Shown piece by piece: positions 34,781 to 46,059 of a DNA stretch of 64,000 nt. The notes below the pieces were generated by a model. It was not told where the DNA came from and searched no databases. It saw only the letters and a program-made list of their open reading frames with translations. Positions within the stretch are counted from its first letter, which is position 1; every line of letters begins with the position of its first letter. Source of the DNA: Guyanagaster necrorhizus. Its lineage: Eukaryota > Basidiomycota > Agaricomycetes > Agaricales > Physalacriaceae. Where the stretch lies: contig NW_025064893.1 in assembly GCF_019112545.1 (NCBI RefSeq), forward strand, positions 369,829 through 433,828. The letters run 5' to 3'. A program made the position numbers and the translations under genes.

Positions 34781-36540
34781 TGGCTAGTAAGTCTTTTCCT
34801 GAGGATTTAGTTTGTCAGATGAATTTTCGTGGCCCATATAATTCATCAAGCCATTCTAGAGCATGGCATTGTTCTGCAACTCACATCCCAGTGATTATAT
34901 CACCGATTACTTCCTCAACTCAGGATCTGTGTACCCAGTTTTTGAGCACAGCTTTTGCTGCTTCTTTGTCCTTGGCATTTCTGATGGCTCGCCAAGTCCA
35001 TTCCATGTTGAATGGCTTTAGCCAAGTAATGGGGCTCTCTGCTTCTTTTCGGCCTGAAGGCAATTGAGTCTGTTTTTTATTTTTAGTTTGATGAACTTTT
35101 GATGATGATGCACCTTTGGGGCTCTCTGCTCCTCTTCGGCCCTTTATTGGCACTTGAGTTGTAGAAGTCGGTTTCTTAGGTGATTCTGGGTTCTGAGTAA
35201 TGGGGTCGGATATATTCGAATGCATGCATAATTTAGACATAGATTGTAATTCTACAGAAGATAAAGTGTCAGTCTGTCCAGCAGTTTGTGACCTGTTACT
35301 TATTTCCTTGGCTGAGGCAGTGAAATCACTCACTGCTCAGCTCCATCTTTTCCCTCCTCAGGTTTGTCGTCATCCCTGAGGTCCTGTACTTCCTTTGTTA
35401 GTTTGGCGATTTGCACCCTGATATCCTCCCACATGTGTTTGTTCTTCTTCTCCAGGCAGTTTCATGCCATGTGGCCCAGTTGGCCACAATTAAAGCACTT
35501 TTCCTCTTTCTTGAGGCGATCCATGTCAATTTGCTTACCTATTCTAGTACTTGAGCCCTTACCAGTTTGCTTCCTGTCATTCTGGAAAGTTGGGGCTGAG
35601 CCGCCGAGCCTGGCAGACATGGTTGCATGAGAGGGTGAGGGCTTTGAGCCCTGTCCCTGGTACCTGTGTTGGTCCCACAGGTTTGCTGCTTCTGCCTTCT
35701 GTTGCTGTCACTCCTGCCACATTAGAATGATTCATGCCTTCCAGTCATTGTAGCTGACCAGAATGCTATGGCCGAGGTCCAAAATGGTCTTTAGGTAATG
35801 AGGCGGCAGTCTCTGCTTCATATACTTGACCATTTGTCCCGAGTCAGCTACATCCTCCCAGATTCTGGTGAGTTTTCTGAGCCATTCCAATTTGTCAAAG
35901 TAGTCCAGCACCGCCTTGTTGCTCATCTTGTATTCTTTCATTTTTGACCTGTGGACTTCTTGTATGGTAGGATCCATGAACTTGTCATGGATCATCTGCT
36001 TTAATACTGGCCAAGAGGGATATCGATGGTGTTGTCAGGTAGTCGACCAGAAGGTAGGGGCCAGCAGTACCCACCATACTTTCATCTTGTCTTCAAAGTA
36101 GATGGTGGTGTAGTTTACCTTGTACATGTTGTGGAGGAAGTACAAGGCAAAAACCTGGAAATATTAGTCACAATCCATAAGGAAATGGTCAATATCATCT
36201 GAAGCCCCTTTAAAAAGAAGGGGCTCCCATCCCAACATCGGCTTGATGTTCAATATATGCACCTTTGGATCAAGAGGCGATATCAGATTTGGGGGTTCTC
36301 CACCAGAGGGACCAGCCCAATCCATCAGGGGTCCCAGAAAGGAATGTAGGGATCCATCATCAGCGATGGGACTTCTTGGTGTTGGCAGCCCTTTCTTTCA
36401 TATGATCTGCCCATCTTTGATGGTCCACTCCTGTGCTATCGCTTTGGGATTGTCTGTCTTCGAATCAGTAGGAACCGATCTGGTTGCTTCATCAGATGGT
36501 GGTTGCCCTCCCAATAGTTGGCTTTCTGTGCCAGTCCAGG
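34781..36540 (-). pseudogene. G4 Gag and Gag-Pol linker
   Basis: The frame 35333-34920 is the basic, low-complexity linker (KGRRGAESPKGASSSK, then TWLKPFNMEWTWRAIRNAKD). The zinc knuckle near 35468-35515 reads CFNCGQLGHMA, stop, NC. The capsid core includes KLEWLRKLTRIWEDVADSGQ (35900 down) and GASDDIDHFLMDC near 36160-36210. Upstream DGSLHSF-type and WTIKDG remnants reach about 36480. Confidence 0.85.
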
Positions 36541-38353
36541 GGTTTGGGTGATAGGTTCTCAGCTGTCAGGCTAGCTGAGATGCTGTACTGTGGATGGCTG
36601 ATGTGGCAAGCAAATACCTTGATGTCACTATTCGAATTGAGGATGCCATGTATGCCATCTTGAGCAGCATCATGCTTGGGGTCCATGGCATTGGTGCCTC
36701 CTGTTTGCTGAATCTTGGTTGATATAGTGGTATCACCATCATCTGATAATGTAAGAAGCACTGATTGAAATTAAAAATAGCACATTCAGTCATAGCATAC
36801 TGTAAGATCTCTTCCCACTCGATGGGATCAGCAGCAGTATACCTTCGTCCTAGAGATGATTGTAGCCAATGATCATCCCTCCATAACTCAACTATCTGCT
36901 CCTGGTATAGCCAGATAAATTCTTCCTTTCATGCCTCTCATTCCCATTGTTTCTTCTTCTGTTCTTGACATGTGGTCATGCTGACAATACTTCCCCATTC
37001 AAGGACAGGGTCCACTGCCTGGCTGACTTGGTCCTCCTCCTTAGCCTCATTGTCCTCTTTGGCCCCCCTGTCAGTGGTCCCCTCAAGGAGGGAACTGCCT
37101 TGCTGGCTGAAGATTTCCAGGGCAAGTGGGTCAGGGCTGAGCACTCGACTTGGCGTTATCAGATCTGGGTCGAGGAGTAGGCTCCCAGTTGGGCTGCTCT
37201 TCTTCTCTGCTGGCAGCACCATTGCTCTGTGATACTGGTGGAAGTTTCTATAGAACCAGGGGTGAAGGAAGAGGGCAGCGATTGGCTCATCAAGAACCCT
37301 TTTGAGGTCTCCGGTGGGGTCAATATGCTCATCATCACCCCCAATTGTTTCTCGGTCTGATGGTATCCTATCTCCTTGGATGGAGATATCATCAGTTTCA
37401 GTGATGGTGTCTGTCCTGTATGATAATGGGCAGTCGTCATCAAGGAGTGTTGGCTCCCTGTGGTAGTAGTCATCAGCATGGATGACTCTGGCAGTTGGCC
37501 CAGTCCAAGGGTCAGGCTCACTGGCAGGAGTGGCTGGTTTCCAGAATAGAGAGTCAGGAGTGCTGACTGTGATATCGAGATACTCAGCAAGGGACTGGAG
37601 GGTCAGCCATATTGGGTTTGGTACCACTGGATCACATCTTGGTAGGCATGAGGCTCCTCTCTGTTCCAGTCTGCTGGCCACTCTTGACGCTGCTTGCCAG
37701 TATCAGATCTTGTCCCTGTTGGTGTCATCAAAGAAGGGGTTAGGACTACTGACCCTTGTTCCTCTTTCACTGCTCCTTGTTGTTGAGGCATGTCAGGGTT
37801 GATGCCTGTCGGTACTTCTGGTGCTTGGAGCCATCCGAACAGCATCCAGAGAGTCTCTAGCCCAGTGCCCAATTCCAGACTGGGCGATGATGGTTCTTGA
37901 TGCAGTGGTGCTGCGCTCAGGGGAGAAGATGGGGGTGTCAGGTTGAGGTCATCGAAACCCTGTAGCCCAAGGGTTTTCAGAGTCTCAGACAATCGCTGAT
38001 AGGGATCTTGGGGGGTATTCATGTTGCCACTGCTGCTCCTCCACTTCCCTAGAACATTCTTCAGTCAAGCCCCTAGGCTTGTCTTCGGGTTCTGTTTCTT
38101 CAGGATGTCAGATGGAGTTTCAGACAGAAGCAGAGATGTTGTGGAGAGAGAGGTCTGGTGTGACATTTCAGAGGATTGTGCAGATACACTGGAATTCTTA
38201 GTAGTGTTGAATGGCCCAGGTGGTAATGGATTGGCATCCATGGCACAGCTGTATGATCACCAATAAACCGATCAAGATTCCAATGATAGAAGCCAAGAGT
38301 TTGAAGAACTCATGAGTAAAGTTCAGATTGAATGGATTTAGAGCAGGGGGCAT
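36541..38353 (-). pseudogene. G4 pre-Gag region with N-terminal hydrophobic segment
   Basis: The first codon is placed at ATG 38353 (context AACTGAATG). It starts MPPALNPFNLNFTHEFF and runs into LLASIIGILIGLLVIIQLC (about 38318-38260), a strong candidate membrane helix, then CQSITTWAIQHY. Downstream, GIGHWARDSLDAVRMA (about 37840-37890) matches G1, G2, G3 and G6 in that frame. A different frame is also open for 139 codons (38022-37603), so a frame change is possible. A long frame 37681-36938 (247 codons) is acidic and ends in EIFSQQGSSLLEG and KEDNEAKEEDQ. The C-terminal block (FIWLYQEQIVELW) lies near 36900-36950. Function unknown. Confidence 0.7.
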
Positions 38354-38395
38354 TCAGTTTCTCAGCATGGTTGGGCCTGAGAAAGGGAAGCAAGA

Positions 38396-38408
38396 AGCTT
38401 TAAGCTAA
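38396..38408 (-). promoter_or_regulatory. G4 self-primer binding site
   Basis: One base inside the 5' LTR, the minus strand reads TTAGCTTAAAGCT. The LTR transcript-start motif at 38564-38576 (minus AGCTTCGAGCTAA) can pair with it apart from the CpG position. This arrangement matches Tf1-type self-priming, in which the 5' end of the RNA folds back onto the PBS. Confidence 0.7.
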
Positions 38409-38409
38409 T

Positions 38410-38927
38410 TGTTAAGCCCAAATTCCATGTGACTAGAGACACATGATAAACTGACAGAACCTCGCACTTCGGGTTATACTGTCAGAGTCCACTTGTATGT
38501 GACTAGTGTTGTGTAGTCAAGGCATTGGTAATTCACTCAAGATAAGATGGTGAAGATAAAACTTTAGCTCGAAGCTGGGGTATTACAGCGAGAGCTATGC
38601 TACTTAAATACTATTCTGTTATCATGCTATAAATAAATGTTCACAAAAGATATTGTCTGTCATAGAGCTGTTATCCCTGCTGTTGCCAGGCTCTCCACAA
38701 AAGCTGTTGTCTTGCTGTTGTGCTGTTACCACTGCACTGCAGTTGGTGGACAAAAGGGACATTGTCTCTCCCTTTACAGCACACAGCAATGTGATAGGAG
38801 AGTGACCGACTGGGTTGCTGAGCTAAGCATTCCCACAGTCCTAAGCACTGGCCTAAGTGCCCTGACTAAGCAAAGATAGGAGTCATTTCCAAGGGAAAAG
38901 AAAAAGAAAATAGGAAAAATCGTAACA
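38410..38927 (-). repeat. G4 5' LTR with promoter
   Basis: A 518-bp LTR ending CGTAACA (+ strand). On the minus strand a TATA-like TATTTAAGTA (38601-38610) lies about 34 bases upstream of AGCTTCGAGCTAA (38576-38564), the inferred transcript start. Confidence 0.93.
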
Positions 38928-38932
38928 AATTG

Positions 38933-40020
38933 TTATCTTCCCAGTGGAGATAAGGTCTTTGAAAATGTCATTCATCATCCACTGGAAAGTGGTAGAGGAG
39001 TTGGTGAGTCTGAAAAACATAACCATTGGTTTAAATAACCCCTGATTGGTTTGGAATGTGACCTTCCATTCATTGCTCTCTTTTATTTGTATATTGTTAT
39101 ACTCCCACTGGACATCAAGTTTGATGTAATACTTAGTACCTTGGAGTTTGTCCATTAGCTCTGAGATCAATGGAAGGGGATAGTGGTTCTTGATTGTTAT
39201 TTTATTGAGTTTTTGGTAGTCCTGGACTAGTCATAGCTTCCTGTCCTTTTTGACAAAGAAGAATAGTGAAGCCATGGGGGACTTCAATGGTCAGATTCTC
39301 CCACTGGATAAGTTTTCATTGAGGAACTTGTCAAGTTCCTGCTGCTCATTATATTCAAGGGGGTAGGTCTTGCAATCAAGATTAGCATTTGCATTAGGGA
39401 CTAGTTTGATAGTGTGATCTCATAGCTTTGGGTCAGAGAGTTCATCAAAACTTTTCTTCTTAAATAAGTCTTTAAAGTCCTATGTCTATTTGGGCATCAT
39501 CTCCTCAAATGTTCTTTTCTTCTTCTGCTCATTGGCTCTTGCAGCCAGATTATTGGCATGGTGTACTGCCCGAATGTGTATTTTATGCTGAAGATTGATG
39601 GTGAGAATGGTTTCTCCATCTTCTATTTCTTTATCCCATTGATCTTCAAGGTCTTTGTCTGGCAATTCAAACAGGAGTTTTCAGCACTTGCACCAGGCAA
39701 ACATTATTTTCCTGGTTTTCCAGTTGATCAGTGGGTTGTGCCTGATCAACCAGTCATGACTGAGAAAAACTTCTTTTGTTTCCAAGTTGGTTATGGTGAG
39801 ATCAAGCCTTTTAGAATGATCTCCAATTGTGAGGTGAAGTTTGATAAATTCTGTAATTGATCCAGCTTGGTTCTTGGTGCCATTGGCATTATAGACTGGT
39901 ATTGGGGCAGCTGTTACCTAAGTAGAGAGTCCATGCTTGTTGATGAAAGCTCAGTTGATAGAGCTGCTGATGCAACCACTGTCGATCAGAGCAGTCACAG
40001 CATGTGTGGTTTGAGTTGTG
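38933..40020 (-). pseudogene. G3 N-terminal half of reverse transcriptase and protease
   Basis: The frame 39170-38883 contains ELMDKLQGTKYYIKLDVQWE and MFFRLTNSSTTFQWMMNDIF, and joins the YLDD at 30481-30492 across G4. Upstream, FFFVKKDRKL-type sequence lies near 39240 and the HHANNLAA segment near 39560. The protease site near 39970-39990 (plus CTGATGCAACCACTGTCGATCAG) encodes LIDSGCISSS. Confidence 0.85.
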
Positions 40021-41232
40021 AGGGTTTCAATTTGAGCTTTAGCTAACAAGTCATGCTCTGAGGTCTTGGACCACCAAATGAACTTTTGGGGTCTGTGAAG
40101 TTTGTCAAGCCACTCCAAGACTCAACAGTGTTCTGCTTGCCTCATGCCTTTGATTAATTTTTCAACTACTTCTTTGGTGCAGGTTTTATGGATTCAGTTC
40201 TGGAGCACTGCTTTCACTGCTTTCTCATTTTTGACATTTTTAATAGCTTGCCAGATTCATTCAGTATTGAATGGTCAAAGCCAGCCAATGGGGCTCTCTG
40301 CTCCTGTTCAGCCCTCAGACAGTTGAGTTTTTTTAGGCAATTCTTAGATGTGTGTAGCAACAGCAGGTATATTCAAATACATAGATAATTTAAGCATATT
40401 TGTAACTACAAAGGCATTATTAGTCTGACTAGTGGCTACTGTTTGCACACTATAAAGTCCTTTGGCCAGCTCAGTGGAATCACTCACTGACTGGCCCCAT
40501 CTTTTACTTCCTCCACTTTGGTCTCTGTGCCAAGTTCTTCTTTCTCCTCCTAGAGTTCAGCAATCTGCATCCATATGTTTTCTCAGATTCATTTCTTCTT
40601 CAGACAATCTTTTGCCATATGGCTCTTTTAGCCACAATTGAAGTATTTGCCTTCTTTCTTTATTTGATCAATGTCCATAGGCTTTCCTGCTCCTGTGTAC
40701 ATAGTCCCTGTTCCTGTCTTCTGTGTATTATAGGTGGAGGCCATTGAGGATCCTGGTGATTTTCCAGCAGTTGTCCCTGACAATTTGTTTAGAGTTGGCA
40801 AGGTCAGCTTCTTGGAGTAATCTTGTAGTGTCAACTGTTCTGCTTTCTGCCTTTGTTGCTCCTCATATATTTTGATGATCCACTCTTTCTATTTATTGTA
40901 TCCCACTGGTATCAGAGCTTTGATACTAATAGTGGAGATCATCATAATATATAAGAAGGGAATGCCTCTCTTGAAGACCTTAACCATTTGTCCATCATTC
41001 ACTGTGTCATTCCAAATGCCAGTGAGCTTTGTGAGCCATTCTAGCTCATTAAAATAGTCTGTTGCTGCCTTATTGCTCGTTTTATACTCCTTGATCTTCT
41101 GCTTGTGCATCTCCTGCATTGCCAGATCAATGAACTTGTCATGTAGCATTTGTTTAAAGACTGACCATGAGGAATATTGGTAATATTCCCTGGTGAATGA
41201 TTGGAAGTTCAGAGAGATGAGGATCTGAGTGT
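40021..41232 (-). pseudogene. G3 linker and C-terminal half of Gag
   Basis: The frame 40834-40628 includes TLNKLSGTTAGKSPGSS and KPMDIDQIKKEGKYFNCG, the start of the knuckle (40610-40650). The frame 41236-40889 is the capsid core: VFKQMLHDKFIDLAMQEMHK and DYFNELEWLTKLTGIWNDTV. Gag is cut at about 41229-41232 by a foreign insert and resumes at about 43018. Confidence 0.82.
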
Positions 41233-43013
41233 GCACAAGGTGAAAATGGATACAGCAGAGCGTTATCCACTATTCACACTCACACCAATACACACACAAA
41301 ACTCTTAGTTCATGGAGGGATTATAATGTGATAAAAGTAGGAATCAACAAATATAATTGTCTTCTTCAATGAGATCACAGTGTGTGAACAGTAATAGCAT
41401 GCTTACAATAGTCCAAGGTCTCTCTAAGTCTCAAAGCTTTTTGTTTTATCAAAACAAGAGGTGGCAACTGGTGTTGCTGGACCTCAAGGCAAAGGGTACC
41501 ACAGTTCAATACAATACATCAAAACACTCCTTCAAAACTCTCAAATGGTTCCAAGCACAGCTCAGATCAACTCAAATCCCTAACACACATAATACACAAC
41601 TCAAAGCTTCACACTTTAAGCAAAAACCAATCACAAACACATCCACAAGTGACCAAAAGCACAGATCTCTGTTCACAAGTTTTCAAACCAATTGTAGACC
41701 CACAGGATTTAAACCTATGTGATCCAGAGACACAAACACAATAAAACCCTGTCTGACAGACCAAAGGGTTTGAATCTCTGCCAATCTGTGAAAATAACAC
41801 AAAAGTGCATACTAATCAAGCCAAAGAATTTGAACCTCTGCCATCTGTAGCACTGCACATCACAAATACCTCAAAAACTCAAGATGATGCCCTTCAGACA
41901 CCACTCTCTTATTCTCAAGTTAAAGCACAATCCAAAACCTCTTATCAAACTGGGCTCAAGTCCTTTGTGAGCTTCAATACCTCACTTAGTTCTCACAGCT
42001 CTCTCAATGATATTCAATAATAAGTTTATTCTCTTGCCCAGAGTTACTAACACAAACCCAGAGCTAGAGTGCAAGGCTTTCTGTGTCCAATACACCACAA
42101 CTGTGGGGGGTCAGAAAACTTCTCCTTTACTCATACAATACCATATTTAAATACTGTACTATGATACTTAGTAATACAATCCTACTATGGTATCTTCAAA
42201 GCATGGGACTCCATGCCAGATCCTGTGGGTATTATTCATGTGCATATTGCAGTCACCATGCTTATTCTCTTCTAAGCAAGGGCTGTGCCTGCTGTTCCTT
42301 CACTAGCTGACATCAGCTAGCTGGTCTCACCAGGTCTGCTTGCTTTCTTATTTCTCCGGTGACATCTCTGACAGTGGTAAACTGTTCCAGACTCCCAGGA
42401 TTATCTCTCATGCTAGGAGTCAGCTACAATAGCTATGTTCTGCTTCCCTGTGTCCAGCCAGTCATTTCATCTGACTCACTAAAGGTGCCATTTCTCGGTA
42501 TGATGTGGAGTCCCTCACTGTGTTATGCATACTAAGGCACTGTAAGTATGCATGCTATTCATTCCTGAGGTAATATTCCTCTACTTATTACTTTGTTGTC
42601 ATCATTCTATTTCTCTATTCAATACCCATTTACTCAGATACCTTTCTTTGGGTCTCAGTTCTCTGTTCTAAGGCATGTCCCATCAGTGCATCAATGGCTG
42701 TGCATCTTTGATCAATATGATCAGAATTGCTGATCATATTTTGATTGTAGTCTTTTTATTTTTAGCATGTCCTCTCATAATAGTATTAGTGCATTTAGGG
42801 CCAAGTGCTGGGACCTCACATGCAGCCTAACCTCTCTGGTATTAGTATGTTACTAGGCCATGCACTCTGCTTATTGTTACTTCAGTTTTAGCATTATGAT
42901 AGCTAGGTTTCTGTGTGCTCTAGTCCTATTTTCTGTTACATGCTTACTGGACTGGAATGCAGTCCATGTATTCACAATTTTCACAATTTTACATGCCTGA
43001 ACATGGAGAGGAT
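41233..43013. mobile_element. Unclassified 1.8-kb insertion in G3 Gag
   Basis: The Gag reading breaks at about 41229 and resumes at about 43018, so roughly 1.78 kb is foreign. A possible short TSD GTGT occurs at 41229-41232 and 43014-43017. One end reads AGGTGAAAATGGATACAG (41239-41256). The other, reverse-complemented, reads GTGAAAATTGTGAATACATG, a weak terminal inverted similarity. No transposase, RT or LTR pair is visible. It contains three 60-bp repeats (41701-41880) and a near-perfect palindrome at 42303-42320. Candidates are a non-autonomous DNA transposon or a SINE-like element. Confidence 0.55.
41701..41880 (-). repeat. Three imperfect 60-bp tandem units with tRNA B-box-like cores
   Basis: Units start at 41701, 41761 and 41821. 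Cores on the minus strand are AGGTTTAAATCCTGTG, AGATTCAAACCCTTTGG and AGGTTCAAATTCTTTGG, resembling the RNA polymerase III B box and T arm of tRNA (GGTTCGAATCC). No complete tRNA cloverleaf was found. They may come from a tRNA-derived SINE. Confidence 0.5.
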
Positions 43014-43017
43014 GTGT

Positions 43018-43560
43018 CAATGTTTTGGCCTTTTCTTTGAGGTATGAGGCAGTGAAGACTATTTTGTTCATGTCAGTTCTAAGGTATCTGATGTAGACCT
43101 TGAAGTATTGTTCACAATTGACCAGGAAACAATTGATGTCATCAGATGCCCCCTTAAAGAGATGGTGTTTGTGAAGCAAGTCAGGCCTGCATTGTAATAT
43201 AATGGCATCATCAGATAGTGGGCCTATTGGATTGGACTATTCTGAAAAAGGAGGGCATCACCACTTATTTAGTGGTTCCAGAAACAAGTGAAGTGAGTTG
43301 TTGTCCATGATGGGACTCTCTTGTGAGGCAATTTCTTTTCAGATGATGACATCATCTTTTATGATGAATCCTAGTTGAACCACCTCCAGATCATCATGGA
43401 CTGGTTTCTTTCCTGTGCTGCTTTCCATTGTCTTGTCAGGTGAAGGCTGAGCCTCTAGAACTCAGCTTTCTCTGCCAGTCCAGGGGTTTAGATATGGCCA
43501 TGACAGAGTTGTTGGCTGAAATTGAGATTGAGATAGCTATGTTGCTGTAGAACAGATGGA
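43018..43560 (-). pseudogene. G3 N-terminal half of Gag
   Basis: The minus frame reads HKHHLFKGASDDINCFLVNC, YFKVYIRYLRTDMNKIVFTA and YLKEKAKT, then hits the insert. Further upstream, GPTI..FRSPIMDNNS remnants lie near 43280-43330 and WTGRES-like sequence near 43470. It is homologous to 10740-11050 of G6. Confidence 0.8.
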
Positions 43561-45531
43561 GGGGGCTGAGTATGAAAAGATGCTGTAGACCAATGGTGCT
43601 ATGTATATGACTCATTTTAGAGTGATAGAAGGTGATCAGAGCATTAGTCAGATTGGTATTCTGGTACTATGCTGACCTGATCCTCAGAATGGTGTTTGTT
43701 GTATTGTTTGGCAGCATATGCTGTAGCAGCATTCCATAGAATTTCTGTTTGTTCAGCTGGTTCAGAATTCATATATAATTTATCAAGATGTGATCCCAGC
43801 CAATGGAGATTGTGCCATAAAAATGCTACCCCCCAGTTATATCACTCTTGGTACTCTTGTACCCTTGCATTCTGTATTTCTTCCTTCAATGCTTCTTCAT
43901 TGATGTCTTCTATTAGAAAATAGGCCAGCTCTTCTCCTGTCTGTAGAGTCTTGCTGCTTTCAGTTTCCTCTTTGGCCTTCTCCTCATTCTCATCATCCTC
44001 AAGGAGGGAAGCAATGGGTGAGTTGAAGGTACTCTCTATGTCCTCTGGCAGTTGGATGGTCTTCTTTGACTCACTGCTCCAGCTGGATGCTGAGCCCAGT
44101 GATGAGGCTCAAATAGGTTGGAGAGGTAAGGTCAATATAAGTGGTTGCAGGGCAACTTCTGATACTTGGGTCATATTGGTTGCTCTCTGCTGCTTGCACT
44201 ATCTCCATTCACTTGCTATAGAGATGGAAGTTTCAGTAGTAGCCTTCATTGAGAAATTGTCAGATGACTTGACTCCCCAAGAATCCTCAGAGGGCTTGGA
44301 TAGAGATGTGGGCATTGAGAGGTACTCATAGTCCATAGTGTCTGAGAACAGACTTGTTGTCCTCAAACATGGTATTGATGCTGGAGGTTCATTGGAGAGA
44401 GAGATATTTGAGGGATGGGGGGTGGATGGTGATCCTTGAGATAATGTCCCAAGGAGGAGAGGGGATTCCTCTGTCACCTTGCCTCCCTACTTTACTGGTG
44501 GTAAGAACTTCTGCAGGTTCAAGTCTGTTCCATGGGTTGCTTTCTGTTGTACTGAGTTCATGGAAAACAGAGGTTGAGAGAGAAAGCTGCAAGCAGAGCC
44601 TATATCAGTCTGAGGATCTGGCCTGGAGACATTCCCTCTTGACCTGTCACTGCCTGCTCCAACTACACACATCATGGGCTGCAGCATTCCTGGCCCCCTG
44701 CCTTTCTTCCAGGATTCACTGCTTGAGCACACTGAGGGCTTAGTGGTGCTCTTCAGAGATCTGTTGTCATTGCTCTTTTTATCTGACTGCTTCTTCATAG
44801 TTGAATGGGATGTTAATGTCTCAGGAAGAGAAATACCAGTGAATGATTTCTTCCCAGTCTGCCTCCCCTCATCACTGGTCTGTCAGTCAGTATGATAGTG
44901 ATTGCCCCAATCCAGCACTGATCTCTGAGGATTCAGCATGAGAGCTGGGGACAGTTGTTGGATGCTGGCTGTCATTAGATGAGCCACAGGATTTTAGAGC
45001 CATCCTAATGGTATTGAGGAAGTCTTGGGTACAGTCAGCAATCCCATGAGTTCAAGGGACAGTGGAAGGGTCAGAGGAGAGAGACTGCTGAAAGAAGTCT
45101 TCCAGAAGTTCCTTGTCCTTGTGGTTTGGTATGAAGTCTGATATAAGTATTTCTCAGTCTTCTGAGATATGAGGGTGCTGGTTTCTGCTTGGTCTGGATT
45201 GAGGAGAGCACCACTCTCCCTCTTCTTTTTGACCATCCCCTTAATGTGTGCTGCTAGACCTGGCTTTTGGTAGGAGGCTGGTTAGAGGCTGGTAGGTTGT
45301 TCATCTAGAGCTTGGGATGTTATGTAATGGAAGGTTAGGGATTATGTTTCATAGAATGTGTTGGATATGCTGAAACTCTTAGTAATGTCAGATAGCCCAG
45401 ATGGTGATTGAGTGACATCCTCAGCATAGCTGGATGATCACAAGTAAGCCTAAAAGTGTTCTGATGATAGAAGCTAGGAGTTCAAAGAACTCTCAATTGA
45501 AGTTTAGGTTGGTGGGATTTAGGACAGACAT
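43561..45531 (-). pseudogene. G3 pre-Gag region with N-terminal hydrophobic segment
   Basis: Starts at ATG 45531 (AACTGAATG context). It has MSVLNPTNLNFN, stop, EFFELL, then LLASIIRTLLGLLVIIQLC (about 45490-45430). Later blocks are KELLEDFFQQSLSSDPSTVP (about 45115-45055), DYEYLSMPTSLSKPSEDSWG (about 44335-44270), EALKEEIQNARVQEYQE with FLWHN (43900-43810), and PAEQTEILWNAATAYAAK near 43700-43760. Stops occur between blocks. Confidence 0.7.
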
Positions 45532-45587
45532 TCAGTTTCTCAGCACAATTGAGCTTGAGAAAGGGAAGCTAGCAGCTTTGAGCTAAT

Positions 45588-46054
45588 TGTTAGACCCAAG
45601 CATCATATGAACAGAAACATGTGATAAACAGAAGTCTCCTCACACTTCAGGAGATCAACTGAGTTTACTGATGTATATTCTGATTGGTGTGTCATAAGGC
45701 CTCAGAATTGGCTCAAGTATAGAATGGTATAAGAATAAACTTTAGCTTGAAGCTGGGGTTACCAGCAAGAGCATCTCTCCTTAAATACTGTACAAGTCTA
45801 TGCTAATTATACTGCTACTTATTATATGTTGTTGCATCTCTGTGCCTATTGTCCTTAGGCATCATTACTATACATAAAAGACTGATTGTGCATTGTCAGG
45901 CAATGCTGTTGTATCAAAAGACAATGACTGACTTGGCCTAGTTGTGATGACTAAGCTTTGTCGCATGGTCTTGAGCATTGGCTTAGGCACTCTGATTAAG
46001 CATAAATAGGGGTTAGTCATAGAAAAAGAAATAGAATAGAGAAAAATCATAACA
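45588..46054 (-). repeat. G3 5' LTR
   Basis: A 467-bp LTR, TGTTAGACCCAAGC to CATAACA, followed by TSD CAACC. The self-priming motif (minus AGCTTCAAGCTAA) lies at 45742-45754. Confidence 0.94.
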
Positions 46055-46059
46055 CAACC

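Larger units (their letters stand above)
30498..38927 (-). mobile_element. G4: complete-length young chromovirus inserted in G3 RT
   Basis: Two 518-bp LTRs (30498-31015 and 38410-38927). The TSD is AATTG at 30493-30497 and 38928-38932. There are no insertions. By hand the LTRs differ at about 29 sites, 28 of them transitions. It has the full gene order pre-Gag to chromodomain with fairly long open pieces but stops between them. It retains many more CpGs than G1-G3. Confidence 0.95.
27665..46054 (-). mobile_element. G3: chromovirus inserted in G2 integrase, split by G4 and an unknown insert
   Basis: Two 467-bp LTRs (27665-28131 and 45588-46054). The TSD is CAATC (27660-27664) and CAACC (46055-46059), one C/T difference. 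Removing G4 with its TSD and the 1.8-kb insert leaves about 8,170 bp. The PBS at 45574-45586 pairs with the LTR start motif apart from two CpG-type changes. Confidence 0.93.

Noticed and set aside
37482..37802. Plus-strand 106-codon frame in G4
   Set aside because: It lies opposite the 247-codon minus-strand pre-Gag frame and has no homologue in the same frame of other copies.
41609..41850. Genuine tRNA genes
   Set aside because: Only T-arm-like cores are visible; no acceptor, D or anticodon arms could be folded around them.
42303..42320. Palindrome CTAGCTGA-CA-TCAGCTAG as a transcription terminator
   Set aside because: There is no T-run and the setting is eukaryotic; it is noted only as part of the unknown insert.
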